The notes beneath the pieces are model-generated. The model worked only from the letters and a program-made list of their open reading frames with translations, was not told where the DNA came from and ran no database searches. A stretch of 64,000 nucleotides of DNA, from positions 1 to 64,000 of the forward strand of contig JAUCBJ010003061.1 in NCBI GenBank assembly GCA_032718475.1, given 5' to 3'. The stretch comes from Nemertoderma westbladi. Taxonomy: Eukaryota > Xenacoelomorpha > Nemertodermatida > Nemertodermatidae. The position numbers were made by a program, and so were the translations under genes. This document shows, piece by piece, positions 32,519 through 43,471 of this stretch (position 1 is its first letter; each line of letters begins with the position of its first letter).

Positions 32519-35500
32519 ATGTCTGACACCCAGCAAAACCTATCAGACAGTCTAATCGATACAACCATCTGTGACACAGATAGGAGTGTGGAGCGATTAA
32601 GAAAGGAGTTCAGCTCACCTCCTACTGAAAGAAAAGTCATCCCTCCAGTAGTGGTATCAGACCCTAAGCTAATCCAACACCGTAGGTCTATCATCAGCAC
32701 TCGGGCCCAAGTCAAACGGAACCAGGAAGCAGCTGTCCCACAGCAGCAACAGCCTAGTCAAGAAACTTGTTCCCAGCGACCCGATAGCTCCAGTAGTTCG
32801 GATACTGTCGAGCTGACCCCCGAACGCGGATTGCAGATGGCGGCTAAAGCCTACTCGGACCCCCTTCTCACCCTTCCTGCCGCAGTGCTAACTACTATAT
32901 TGATTGCGGTGGAGGAACATCAAGCCGACTGGGCGAGAAATAAGCGAGCAACCCAAGATAATTATGCGGGATACGCCAGGGAAGAATTGATGTCTATTGT
33001 CGAGTCACAATGGAACTTTCCCGGACCCGGACTCCCGTTAGATTTGTCCGAAGCTACTTGGGAAGACATACACAGGATGGGAGTGACTAAAGATACAATG
33101 GATCCAGCTGTTTGGAAGAGGTCGGCAGCAGGATATGTGCAGGGATTCTTCGGCTCCTTGGAGCGATTAGAAGAACAACTGTTTCGACAACCCCAAGGAC
33201 CTCAAGAGCAGGAAGAGCTGCTATATCAAGTACGAGAAAGAACCCTACGCATTAGATTAATCCTATCAGCCTTTGAGGAAACTTCCAAAAGAAGACAGGA
33301 CACGTCGCTGCAGGTTGCTGTCAAAACTTGGTTCCAGCGGGTAGGTCTCAAAGTACAAGAAACGGACCAGTGGAAATCCCAGCTGTCTGAGAGACTAACC
33401 TATGAAGAACCAGCCGATGTCACCCTTTCTCAAGTGAAAGGTGAAGAGACCGCAGAGAGACCACAAACAAGAGACGCCATCGACATTTACCTATCCGACT
33501 ATCAGCGATTCCTAGGAGACGAAGAGTTGAGGAGACGGCTGTCTGGACTTTCCCCTAATAGTGAAGGAACCCAGCGTGTGTTAGACTCAATCGATGCTGA
33601 AATGTTAGCTGCTAACCAAGCTGAGTTTGATGAAAAACTCCGCCTCACTAGAGTCCAAGAAGAACTAGTAAAGAAAAGACGGATAGAGGAACAAAGGGCG
33701 GCGGCCATGGCAGAAGCAGAAGCGGAAAGAAAGGCAGCGGCGGCAGAAGCAGAAGCGGAAAGAAAGGCAGCGGCGGCAGAGGCAGAAGTAGAAAGAAAGG
33801 CAGCGGCGGCAGAAGCAAAGGCGGAAAAGGCAGTGGCAGAAGCAGAACGGAGAGCGTCTGAGCAGACTACCCAACTGGAGTTGGAAAATCTGCAAGAGAC
33901 GCAAGACAACATAAATAAACAGTTAACTGCTAGTGAAATGCAGATGATGAGACGATCTACTCCCAAACGCCAGGGATACACATCATCGGAGGAAAGCGAA
34001 ACCACCGATCCTGAAGGCGGAGGAAATAGATCTCGTCTAAGCAGGCGTAGAAAAACATCTCACCGTCACAAATTGCCTGATTTGCCCCCAGCTGTTAGAA
34101 GACAGCTAGCTAGCACAGACTTAGGTCGTACGGAACCCATAGACCAAACTATTCAGGTCAAAAGACTCCCTACAATAGTTGATGAGCCTGAAATAGTTAG
34201 GCCTGTCGTTCCCAAAGTCACTTCTGTGTTAGAGACCCCTGTACTTCCAGAGCTTAACTCTAAATTCCCTTTACATAGTACTACACTGCCTGTGCCCGGT
34301 AGAACAGTCCATGAGAATATCCCTGTCCTGGAAGCTGAGAGAGAAATCAAAGATTTGTCTCCCGTCGTCCAGCGTCGGCCCGCTACAATGTTGGCGACTC
34401 CCGCTTCGGCGGTCGAGTGGGTAGAGGAGGGACGGCGGGGGATGAACCTCCTGCTCGGACAGATGCAGGAGACTGTCTACCAACTTAAGGGAACAGTAAG
34501 GGAAAGTAGGGCCGAATTGCAAGAAGTGCAGCAAAGTATCGCGCTAGAACGCGACAAATTAGTCAATATACAAAAAGGCATACCAATACCCCCTGTAACA
34601 TTGTGTCAACCTGTTAGGTCTGAAGTATTACATGCGCAAGGTGTGGAGCCTACACGCATCTATACTGCTAGTGAAGTAGAAACTCCTATAGCAAACCCTA
34701 TTAAGGGTGATTATAGACCTGTTGTTAATGATATTCCCTATAGACCTGATAATGATCCGAGAAATTTATATACCGATAATTCGATATTAAATAACACTAT
34801 GGCCCAAGAAAGCTTTACGCGTCAGATGGCTAGAACAGAAGCCCGCCAAGCGGTTAAAGTGGGAGAGATCGTCAAATTCAATGGAGATGAGATGAAATGG
34901 CTACCTTTCAATGAATACTACAAAGATAGCATACAAAACTCTGTACTATCTAACGGAGAGAAACTTAGGTTCCTCATCAAATGCTTGGAAGGACCTCCCA
35001 GGTTAATGGCGTTAAAGTTTATTGGACATCCAGAAGGATTAAGACAAGTATGGGATACATTAAACATCAGGTATGGTAACAAGGATAACATAGCTAAGTA
35101 TTTGTATGCAAAATTAGTAGCCCCCCGACACTTCCGTAGTAGCGGGATTATAGAGTTTTCCGATGAAATTCAGGAGATCTGTAGACAATTGGACTGGTTA
35201 GGTAAGTCGCATGAATATCAGAGTTCCATGGTTATTGGAGCCGTAGTCTCTACTTTACCAAAGGGTGGAGTATGTACACGCTGGGACAAGAAAGTGTTGT
35301 ACCTGAATGAACAACAACGACGAAGTCCTACCATGGCTGATCTCATGTCCTTCTTAGATGGTGAAGTAAAACTACAACTCATCAAGCAGTCCAGAGAGAA
35401 AACATCGGAAAATAAGGTAAGTGAGAAACCCGCTTCTAGGAGAAGAGTAACACCGGTGTGTTACACTGACGACGGCGAAAGCCAAGCTTCTCAAGAAGAG

Positions 35501-37426
35501 GACAGCGGGAAAGACACTGAGAGATCTTACTACGTTGAAAAAACCTCAAAGGATGTAAGTAAATACAAGGCTCGAAACAACGATAGGAGAGAACAGGTTG
35601 CCAAGACCCCTCATCAGTCTCCTAACAGAATGCACCGAAGAAAACCCGAAGAAAAAACGAGAGTGCATCAAGTTACCCAAGGTAAATTGAGTAACATAAA
35701 ACCTAACTGTGCGCTGTGCGACGGGACCCACCGTTTGAGTGCGTGTGCTGAATTTCTAAAGAAATCCCTTGTAGACAGACGTGCAGTCGTATGGGATAAG
35801 CGGTTATGCTATAATTGCCTCAGACCAGGACACCAACGGCGAACCTGTTACTCCGATATAAAGTGTGCAAAGTGTGGCGCGAAACATCACATCTTGTTAC
35901 ACAGTGAGTTCGAACGAGACAAACTGAGTCAGGTAAGTGAGCCCGAACTACATGTCCAATTCAGTGATGTAAACGACACTGATCAAGAATCTGAGATGGA
36001 AGGATTCTATACTGACGAATTCTCCGACGCCAACGAATCCTGTTATCTAATCAATACCGCAGTGTATCGAGCACTTACTTATGAAAAGGACACCAACAAT
36101 GAGTTTTCCCCAACTACTTTTGCCAAACAACCATCTTGGAAAGCTCCAACTTCCAACATAGGAATCAGAGAATTTCCTGTAGTGCAGGTAAGAGTTCACG
36201 GTCTTAACAAAAGTTACATAGTGAACGCCCTCCTTGACTCCGGCAGCACAGGAACATTCATCGATCAAGAATTAGCCGAAGATATCTTTGCTGGACAACC
36301 CAAGTTCCGGACTAAATTGAATATGTCAGGAATTATGCAGGTTTGGAAATCTACCTTAACGGCAGATTACTATGTAGGTGTGTTGTCCACCCCCCAGGAT
36401 AAGTTAGGAGCACAAGGTATAAGGTCGGTAAAAATGGTGGCTATAAAGAACTTCGCTACTACTCAAGCAGACCTTTATAATTGGGACGAGGATGAGAGCA
36501 TCCAACATCTTAAGATACCTCGATTCCAGACAGATTATCCTGGAGTGCAAATACTCATCGGCCAAAACGCGCATGAAGCGCTCGAAACATTGGAGAAACG
36601 GCCTGCTCAACCACAGCCACTGCAAACCTATGCGGTAAGAACTAGAGTAGGTTGGTACTTTACTGGCCCTTCCCGCAGGACTCTCGAAGAGAGAATGCCC
36701 CAAGAACAAATATACCAAGTAAACGATTGGGAAGTGGAGAGCAGTGAGGTGGACGAACTAACTGAGGGAACACCATACTCCTCAGATAATGACGACATCT
36801 ACCAACTCTTCGATGAAGAGAACACAATCGACCTACTTACAGAAAACCAAACTTGGAAAAATCAGGTGAACCTATGTCAACTGATTCGCCCATCGGAACC
36901 CATCGCTTACAATGACGAACTCAACGATGAGATAGAGCGCTACAACGCTAGAACTCGGGACGAACTAGCCGTACGATTCTTTACTCAGGAACTGGTAGAA
37001 CCCAATTCATATGATAAGGCTCTATCGATAGAAGAAGAAAGAGCCAAGCAAATCCAGGAAACAACTACACGTTTTTTAAAAGACCAAGGTAGATATGAAA
37101 TCGGCCTACCATTTCGAAAACGAGAACCTAGATTTATAAATAACAGACCTTTGGCAGAGAAAAGAATCGCTCAATTACATCGACGACTTACAGCTAATGC
37201 TTCAGCGAAAGAAATGTACCAAACTCAGCTGAAGAAATTTATAACAAAGGGATACGCGGAGAGAGTACCGGAAGGAACACCAGTGACTGAGAGAACGTAT
37301 TACTTAACACATCATTACGTTCCCAAACCCGGTAAACCCCATGAAGTACGAGTCGTATTCGATGGCTCTGCTCCGAGTTGTTACCAGGACCCAACTTACT
37401 CCAATCTTTGTTGGGAATACTTTTAA
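32519..37426 (+). CDS. Giant element Gag-Pol: Gag, zinc knuckles, protease, start of RT
   Basis: 1635 codons open from a true ATG. Residues about 1-380 are a unique charged N-terminus. At about 385-450 lies a coiled coil made of tandem EAEAERKAAAA units. The capsid part carries GEIVKFNGDEMKWLPFNEYY and VWDTLNIRYGNKDNIAKYLY. Zinc knuckles lie at about 1065-1125 (CYNCLRPGHQRRTC starts at residue 1097). The protease is at ALLDSGSTGTFID (Asp 1240, intact D-S-G). RT starts with HHYVPKPGKP and VRVVFDGSAPS. The frame then breaks near 37378: about a dozen residues expected between GSA and LLPGP are missing, with a frame change. This is the particle protein and enzyme precursor. Confidence 0.93.
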   Translation: MSDTQQNLSDSLIDTTICDTDRSVERLRKEFSSPPTERKVIPPVVVSDPKLIQHRRSIISTRAQVKRNQEAAVPQQQQPSQETCSQRPDSSSSSDTVELTPERGLQMAAKAYSDPLLTLPAAVLTTILIAVEEHQADWARNKRATQDNYAGYAREELMSIVESQWNFPGPGLPLDLSEATWEDIHRMGVTKDTMDPAVWKRSAAGYVQGFFGSLERLEEQLFRQPQGPQEQEELLYQVRERTLRIRLILSAFEETSKRRQDTSLQVAVKTWFQRVGLKVQETDQWKSQLSERLTYEEPADVTLSQVKGEETAERPQTRDAIDIYLSDYQRFLGDEELRRRLSGLSPNSEGTQRVLDSIDAEMLAANQAEFDEKLRLTRVQEELVKKRRIEEQRAAAMAEAEAERKAAAAEAEAERKAAAAEAEVERKAAAAEAKAEKAVAEAERRASEQTTQLELENLQETQDNINKQLTASEMQMMRRSTPKRQGYTSSEESETTDPEGGGNRSRLSRRRKTSHRHKLPDLPPAVRRQLASTDLGRTEPIDQTIQVKRLPTIVDEPEIVRPVVPKVTSVLETPVLPELNSKFPLHSTTLPVPGRTVHENIPVLEAEREIKDLSPVVQRRPATMLATPASAVEWVEEGRRGMNLLLGQMQETVYQLKGTVRESRAELQEVQQSIALERDKLVNIQKGIPIPPVTLCQPVRSEVLHAQGVEPTRIYTASEVETPIANPIKGDYRPVVNDIPYRPDNDPRNLYTDNSILNNTMAQESFTRQMARTEARQAVKVGEIVKFNGDEMKWLPFNEYYKDSIQNSVLSNGEKLRFLIKCLEGPPRLMALKFIGHPEGLRQVWDTLNIRYGNKDNIAKYLYAKLVAPRHFRSSGIIEFSDEIQEICRQLDWLGKSHEYQSSMVIGAVVSTLPKGGVCTRWDKKVLYLNEQQRRSPTMADLMSFLDGEVKLQLIKQSREKTSENKVSEKPASRRRVTPVCYTDDGESQASQEEDSGKDTERSYYVEKTSKDVSKYKARNNDRREQVAKTPHQSPNRMHRRKPEEKTRVHQVTQGKLSNIKPNCALCDGTHRLSACAEFLKKSLVDRRAVVWDKRLCYNCLRPGHQRRTCYSDIKCAKCGAKHHILLHSEFERDKLSQVSEPELHVQFSDVNDTDQESEMEGFYTDEFSDANESCYLINTAVYRALTYEKDTNNEFSPTTFAKQPSWKAPTSNIGIREFPVVQVRVHGLNKSYIVNALLDSGSTGTFIDQELAEDIFAGQPKFRTKLNMSGIMQVWKSTLTADYYVGVLSTPQDKLGAQGIRSVKMVAIKNFATTQADLYNWDEDESIQHLKIPRFQTDYPGVQILIGQNAHEALETLEKRPAQPQPLQTYAVRTRVGWYFTGPSRRTLEERMPQEQIYQVNDWEVESSEVDELTEGTPYSSDNDDIYQLFDEENTIDLLTENQTWKNQVNLCQLIRPSEPIAYNDELNDEIERYNARTRDELAVRFFTQELVEPNSYDKALSIEEERAKQIQETTTRFLKDQGRYEIGLPFRKREPRFINNRPLAEKRIAQLHRRLTANASAKEMYQTQLKKFITKGYAERVPEGTPVTERTYYLTHHYVPKPGKPHEVRVVFDGSAPSCYQDPTYSNLCWEYF

Positions 37427-38109
37427 GATTAAGACAATATTCCATCGCGTTCGCCTCCGATATCGAAGGAATGTTCTTACAAGTCAAGGCGCTGGATAGA
37501 GATAGAGACAGCCTGAGATTTCTGTGGTGGCCTGAAGGAGACCTCAATCAGAAACCGGTAGAGTATTGGATGACCATCCAGGCTTTTGGAATCATATCAA
37601 GCCCTTCCAACGCCTGCTCCGTGGTGCGAACCACTGCGAATGACAACCGAGACTCCTTCTCAAAAGAGGTGATAGACAACATAAAACGCAATATATACAT
37701 GGACGACAATTTAAGGTCCCTTCCATCAGTAGAAGAAGCCATAGCTGTCGCGAAAGGAACGGTAGAGTGTTTGAAAAGAGGTGGATTTCGACTGACGAAA
37801 TTCACTAGCAACTCCCGTGAGTTTCTGGAAGCCATACCGGTAGAAGACCGAGGAACGAAAGACCTAGACTTAATAAAGGACGATCTTCCTGAAACCAAGA
37901 CGCTAGGCTTGAAGTGGGACACTGAAAGAGACATCCTGTTTTTTCAGTTAAAACAGCGAGATAATCCAGTTCGGACCAAATGGATTTGTTTAAGTATCCT
38001 GAGCACTTATTTCGACCCATTGGGATTTATTAGCCCAGTTATATTGATTGCTCGGAGTTTAGTACAACAAATGTGGCTTGAAAACCACTCATGGGACAAT
38101 CCGCTTTAG
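37378..38109 (+). pseudogene. Giant element Pol: reverse transcriptase core
   Basis: Continues in another frame with LLPGPNLLQSLLGILLRLRQ, IAFASDIEGMFLQVK (motif A), QAFGIISSPSNACSV (motif B region) and NIYMDDNLRSL (motif C, YMDD). So the RT active site is intact. It ends at an in-frame TAG (38107-38109) inside the conserved tract after HSWDNPL. There is no start codon here; it is simply the rest of Pol after the 37378 break. Confidence 0.9.
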
Positions 38110-39180
38110 GGGGAATTGTTAAAGAAATGGATGAAATGGGAAGATTCTCTACCTGCCATCGAGAACTTTATAATTTCCCGTGCATATTTTGGCCATGTTC
38201 TTCCTACGTATTCCTATCAACTCCATGTGTTTGGAGACGCCAGCGACATGGGAATAGGTATAGTAGCATATCTGCGAGTCGAAACTCTGGATGGAATCAA
38301 AGTCGCCTTGGTTACCTCTAAGGCATTGATTAACAACAAGTTAAAGGTTCCTCGAGCGGAGTTAAAGGCGGCTTTATACGCTACAGCCATCGGCCGGAAC
38401 GTAACGGAACAAATCGACTATCCACTGGAGAAAACGGTGTATTGGACCGACGCTTTACTTGTGTTGGAGTATCTAACCAATGAAGTCTGTCAGTTCAGCG
38501 TTTTTGTTACTAACAGGGTAGCTATTATTCTTAGTCGCACAAAGATAGATCAATGGAGACATTGCCCTGGTACGATTAATCCAGCCGATATCGCCTCCAG
38601 GGGAGCAACTCCACAGGAACTGATAGATACTCCAGATTGGTTGGGTGGACCCGACTTCCTGAGCAAGGAAGAGGATGAATGGCCTCCTCACCTTACTACG
38701 GCAGAGATTAGACAAGCCAAGGGAGCGGAGACAGTCAAACTTAAAACCCGGGCGAGTAAATCGAAGTTATTTAAACCGACTATCGATCTATCTGTATTAC
38801 ATACTTCCGGGAATGATGCTTCGGATCCACAATCCCTCAACACAAATAAGTCTGTTGTGGAAATTAGAGATAAAGATTGGAAATCTGGAATACCAGACGT
38901 CTCGCAAGGAATCTCACCCATGCTGCAGAGAGCAATGCATCATTACAGTTCCTGGAATCGGCTCTGTAAAGCCGTCACATATTTAAGATGATGTTTTCAT
39001 CATCACTACTCCAGGACGAAGACCACTAGTGATACCGCTCCATTGACATCTGCACAAGTTCATGTTATTAAAAATTTACCCAAATATAAGACATCTGACC
39101 GTTTTCTAAAGGAGAAAATTAGTCACCAGGAGCATGAAGAAACCAATAGGCAGATACCCAAGGAGGTGAGGTCTCTATAG
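38110..39180 (+). pseudogene. Giant element Pol: RNase H-like and connection region
   Basis: Same frame as the RT core, read through the TAG. LHVFGDASDMGIGIVAYL, VPRAELKAALYATAIG, VYWTDALLVLEYL and RHCPGTINPADIASRG are the RNase H blocks of BEL elements. A TGA (38989-38991) interrupts the frame, which then continues recognisably to QIPKEVRSL and a TAG at 39178-39180, where foreign sequence begins. Confidence 0.88.
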
Positions 39181-40420
39181 GGGTGTCTGCAACAGGCGGC
39201 GGTGGACTCGTGAGGGTCTGGGGGCACGTTAAATCCTTGGTATAGTGCTAGGGAGATACTGAAGGCCCTCGTGTCTAGCGAACCATGAATCAACATGGTG
39301 CCGTGGTACCGTCTAGTCGGCCTGTTGCCGTACTGCCAGTCCTGTACACAGTAGAGGTGGTGGCTTAGTGTGATCTGTGGTTTATGTGGTCTATGTGGTA
39401 GGTCTATGTTTGGTATGTATGAGTTGACCAGACTCTGTACTGTCTCCGATCGGTTGCCAAAACGTGTTTTTTCCCAGGGTAGCACTATTGGAATGGAGGT
39501 GTTGCATCGGAATGGACAGGTTTCTGATGATTCTGTTGGTACTACTATTGGAATGGAGGTGGCACCCGGAATATCGGCTGCAAGGAGGGGTTGGTGTTGT
39601 AGTGTGGTCCGAGTGAATGATACTCTGGAATCTGTGGTTTGTGTGTGTATGTGGTATACGTGAGTGTATGTATGGCCACTGCGAGTGGGTATGGGAACCC
39701 TTACCGGTTGGTTCAGTCGCCGCTGGTTATTAGTAGGACCATATTTTACTGCGCCCCAGCATACTTTGTGCACACAAAGTTATTTTACCCTGTCAGTAAA
39801 ATAAAGTACTCTCGACTTTTTATTAGTCGATACAATTTTGTCCCCTCTGATTTTGTCACCGATTTTGTCTTCCCCGATTATGTCCTCTGTGTGTGCGTGG
39901 TATGCGTCAGATTTTGTGTTTACCGTAGTGTACTTGATATTGTGAACATCTATTGAGTACACGTGTACAGTGACTGGTAAGTGGTTACTTGTTCCTAGCT
40001 TTCGAGCTAGTCAGTATTGTTTGCGGAACCGACTTCCCCTCAATACTGCCGGCGAGGCGGGTGAAAACGGTCAATATTCCATGTGGGTAGCGCAAGCCCG
40101 CTTTGGACAAGACCGTCGGTTTGGCTCAAGGGCGACCTTGATGCTCGATCGCTATCGACTGGTCCACCCGCCGGTTGACTCTCTGAGTTGGCTCAATGTA
40201 CAGTCAGGCCACAGCAAGTTGACAGTAGCCGACCATCTGGCTACACCGACGAGTTGTGCCGGTGTGATCGGGGGATTGAAAAGTGAACCCGGGAAGCATC
40301 GGGCTACCCTCCGGCCCGGTCTGATAAAAACATCAGTCGGACTGGCCCCAAGGGTGGTGGGACAGCGTCCGCCTCATGGGTGCGCCTCGGAGTCATCAGA
40401 GAGGAGCCCAGAAGGACGCA
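39181..40420 (+). other. 1.2-kb insertion in pol
   Basis: Lies between the RNase H/connection part and the integrase part. It has no similarity to Pol in any frame. The left part is GT-rich with a partial duplication of TATTGGAATGGAGGTG; the right part (about 39990-40420) is GC-rich. The left border contains GGAGGTGAGG, which resembles a splice donor, but I find no matching acceptor in phase and no clear target duplication. A solo LTR or other insertion is possible. Open frames here (for example 39123-39773, minus) are not gene-like. Confidence 0.65.
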
Positions 40421-41850
40421 AGCGACTGAGACTCCTGCAATGCTATGAGGATTCCGAAAAGTATTTCCTATTGTTGAGAAATCCGCAGATGCGCTTAAGG
40501 GATCGATTCTCGAGCACAATGATAGATGGGTTAATACGTGTTGGAGGAAGACTCACCAACGCGCCCTTGTCCTTTGACACCAAATTCCCCATACTTATTA
40601 GAAATCTTGAAGTACAAATCAAGATGATTGTAGATGTTCACAGTAAACTTTATCATGCTGGTAGAGAACGAATTCTTAGCGAAATTCGAACTCGCTATTA
40701 TTTTGATAAACCCCGTAGAGCTCTGAACCAAGTTCTTAGGAACTGCATACCCTGTAGGAAAGCATTCAGTAGGCCTTTAACACAGCGAGAGGCAGAATTA
40801 CCTAGGGAACGAGTAAGCTTCTATGAACCACCTTTTACTAATACTGGTGTAGATTTATTTGGCCCTATTGAAGTATATCGTGCGAGGACTATAGTCAAGA
40901 GATGGTGTGTCATCTTCGTGTGCATGACTTGTAGAGCCATCCATCTCGATATGGTGAACGATCTATCTACCAACAGCTTCGTCTTAAGTTTACGACGACA
41001 GATCGCTCGCTTCGGGACGAGTAATACCATGAGATCGGATAAGGGAACGAACTTCATTGGTGCCAACAACGAAATACAGGCTTACGTGAAGGACTGGAAC
41101 CAAAGACAGGTGGATGACCAGCTAAGGATAACAGCGTCTAGCTGGACCTTCAACGCCGCCGACGCCCCTTGGTGGGGAGGAAGTTGGGAGAGATTAATTC
41201 GAAGTGTCAAAACCGCATTTCACTTTATAGTGCCATGCCGCGCGTATCTCACCAACGAACTTTTGCGGACGTTAATGGAGGAAATAGCTGCCTATCTCAA
41301 CGAGAGACCGCTTATGCCAGTCTCATCGAGTCCCGATTCCCTAGAAGCGCTAACACCCGCGCACTTCCTACTGAAGAAACTTGTAGCCATGCTCCCACGA
41401 TCGGAGATTGCCGACGGAGACGAATACTGCCGTCGAACTTGGCAACTTATGCAGTTGCTATCCCGTCGTTTCGCTGACCATTTCGAGAAACATTATCTGC
41501 CCACGCTACAACTTCGAACTAAGTGGTTTGCGCAGCAAGAAAACGTCAGCGCCGGAGATATGGTGCTTATTGTAGATCCAGACCTCCCACGTAAACGGTG
41601 GCAGACAGGTCGTATCATCGAGACCCACATCTCGGAGGATGGTTTAGTGCGCTCAGTAGAACTTGTTGTCATGCGGCGTAACTTCAAGAAGCCAGGCATA
41701 ATCTTTGAGACGCAACAACTCAATCGCCCAGTTGGTCGTTTATGTTTACTGGAAAGAGACAGAGAACTCTCTGGAAACTATGGAAGGCAAGACACTCTTC
41801 CCACGACCACCTCCCTAATTCCTCAAACATCTAGAGACTCCCTAACGTGA
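40420..41850 (+). CDS. Giant element Pol: integrase
   Basis: Open to TGA at 41848, in the frame of the RT/RNase H part; the frame is open from 39970, but only the part from about 40420 is Pol-like. Motifs: STMIDGLIRVGGRLTNAPL, the H-H-C-C zinc domain (HSKLYHAGRERI, then CIPCRKAF), core Asp in TGVDLFGPIEV, Asp in MRSDKGTNFIGA and Glu in WWGGSWERLIRSVK, then a C-terminal RKRWQTGRIIETH block. All three acidic residues are present. It would insert the DNA copy into the genome. Confidence 0.92.
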   Translation, partial: KRLRLLQCYEDSEKYFLLLRNPQMRLRDRFSSTMIDGLIRVGGRLTNAPLSFDTKFPILIRNLEVQIKMIVDVHSKLYHAGRERILSEIRTRYYFDKPRRALNQVLRNCIPCRKAFSRPLTQREAELPRERVSFYEPPFTNTGVDLFGPIEVYRARTIVKRWCVIFVCMTCRAIHLDMVNDLSTNSFVLSLRRQIARFGTSNTMRSDKGTNFIGANNEIQAYVKDWNQRQVDDQLRITASSWTFNAADAPWWGGSWERLIRSVKTAFHFIVPCRAYLTNELLRTLMEEIAAYLNERPLMPVSSSPDSLEALTPAHFLLKKLVAMLPRSEIADGDEYCRRTWQLMQLLSRRFADHFEKHYLPTLQLRTKWFAQQENVSAGDMVLIVDPDLPRKRWQTGRIIETHISEDGLVRSVELVVMRRNFKKPGIIFETQQLNRPVGRLCLLERDRELSGNYGRQDTLPTTTSLIPQTSRDSLT

Positions 41851-43471
41851 TACGTCTGGAGTGGGTGTATGACTATATTGTTTTATCTATTTTATTATAT
41901 TTTTATATGCGAACTTTATTATGTACTTTATTATAATCGTTTTTATTCAATTTTATTTAGTAAAATGTTATTTAGTGATTATTTAGTAGATTAGTGCAAT
42001 ATATTAGTGTTTATTACGTACGTAATTACTTAATATATATTTAGTGCGACGGCGAGAAATAATTATTTTTCTCTTTCCTTACTGTCCGTATCATATTATA
42101 AATACGTGACTACAGTAAGATGAAATGTCCGTACTTCTTAAAGTACAATAAAGCCACTACTATATTCAAGTATTATTGGTAGGCAGAGTATTAGGAATGC
42201 AAAGTTCAGATCCTCGTGTCTCGGCTAAACCAAGCTCTGGGTAGACCTTGGAAACGACTTGCCTCTTCACACTGACATTGCTTCGTGCGATATTGCTCTT
42301 CTACCTTATATTAAATAATACATATAGTAGCGTGATGTCCCTCTAACAGTAGCGTAAAACGCAAATAAATCTGTTAAACCTTTTGACCATCTGTAATTCT
42401 AGTCGATTAAGATATCGCGGCACCCACCGATATACTTGAAAGACCAATTCTAGAATCAGTGGTTAACGTCCCCAGACAAGCTCTGGAATAAATCGGTGCC
42501 CATCTTAAATATTAATTTAATATTTATTAAAATCTGTAAAATTCAGATCCGTTAACAATTCTAGTCGATTAAGATATCGTAGCACTTCCCGATACTCTTA
42601 AAAGACAAATTTCATAGAATTAAGGATCCTATGTTCCCAGACCTGCTCTGGAATCAAATTGTGTCAATTTTAACATCAAATAATAAAATTCATGGGAATA
42701 AATTCAAATTCATATTTTAAATGAATTTCATAAATTGTCATTTTGTACAATTTATAACATTCCCAAAATTCTATTAATTAATAGATCATGGGAGCGGAGA
42801 TTCATCCTATTGAGTGTATTAGAGTGCGAGAATCTCCAATATATAGTCAATAGCCGATAAAATTAATAAAATCATGCATAGAGAGGATATTGACAATTAA
42901 AGAATTATTATTAAATAGCATCCCAGATCTGTATGCATGAGAATTACCCTAATTCTACCGCTAGCATTCCATAATGTCACCATAGCAACACCCACGCTAG
43001 AATTAGAAGCAAGTTAAAAGAACAATAGAAAGCTTGTCCCATTACATAGCATAGAGAATATAGCACACTGCTAGTATCCAAGGATACACAGTAATAACGT
43101 GACATTCTGGAAGGCACTGACTAACGGACAAATGGCCTGTATGTGTGCAGTTGGTGACAGTTGTGTGGAATTTGTGCGTTTATAGGTGAATGTTACTGCT
43201 AAAGTATGTTTACAGTAGCTAGTCGCAATTGTAAAAATAGCCCAACTCTCCTATAGAAAGAACCTAAGTGGATCCAAGCCTTTGGGACGGACAGTGGAGT
43301 GACTTGTGCCGGTTATCGTTGTCGTGCTGTTGCTACATGTTGGCGTAAACACCGCGACGACGGTACATCGGCGCTGAGAATCCCACTGTCCGGGGGCAAA
43401 GAGAAGTAGGCAGCGACGCCCGCTCGCCTAAATACAAACTTATTTGATATTAATAAACTCAGATAGCAGAT
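41851..43471 (+). other. Region after pol in the giant element
   Basis: 1.6 kb of AT-rich DNA with no ORF. A 162-bp unit beginning AATTCTAGTCGATTAAGATATCG occurs at 42395 and 42557. AATAAA-like signals (near 42148) could end the gag-pol transcript. GC-richer DNA from 43260 precedes the first accessory ORF. Confidence 0.6.

Noticed and set aside
33502-34005. 167-codon minus-strand ORF with Ala/Ser-rich repeats
   Set aside because: Shadow of the repetitive coiled-coil part of the giant element Gag on the other strand.
39123-39773. 216-codon minus-strand ORF inside the pol insertion
   Set aside because: Low-complexity His/Thr/Pro text, no start context or family; arises from GT-rich DNA.
38110-41850. 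Separate genes for RNase H and integrase in the giant element
   Set aside because: They are in the same frame as the RT core and show ordinary BEL Pol order; the breaks are stops and an insertion.
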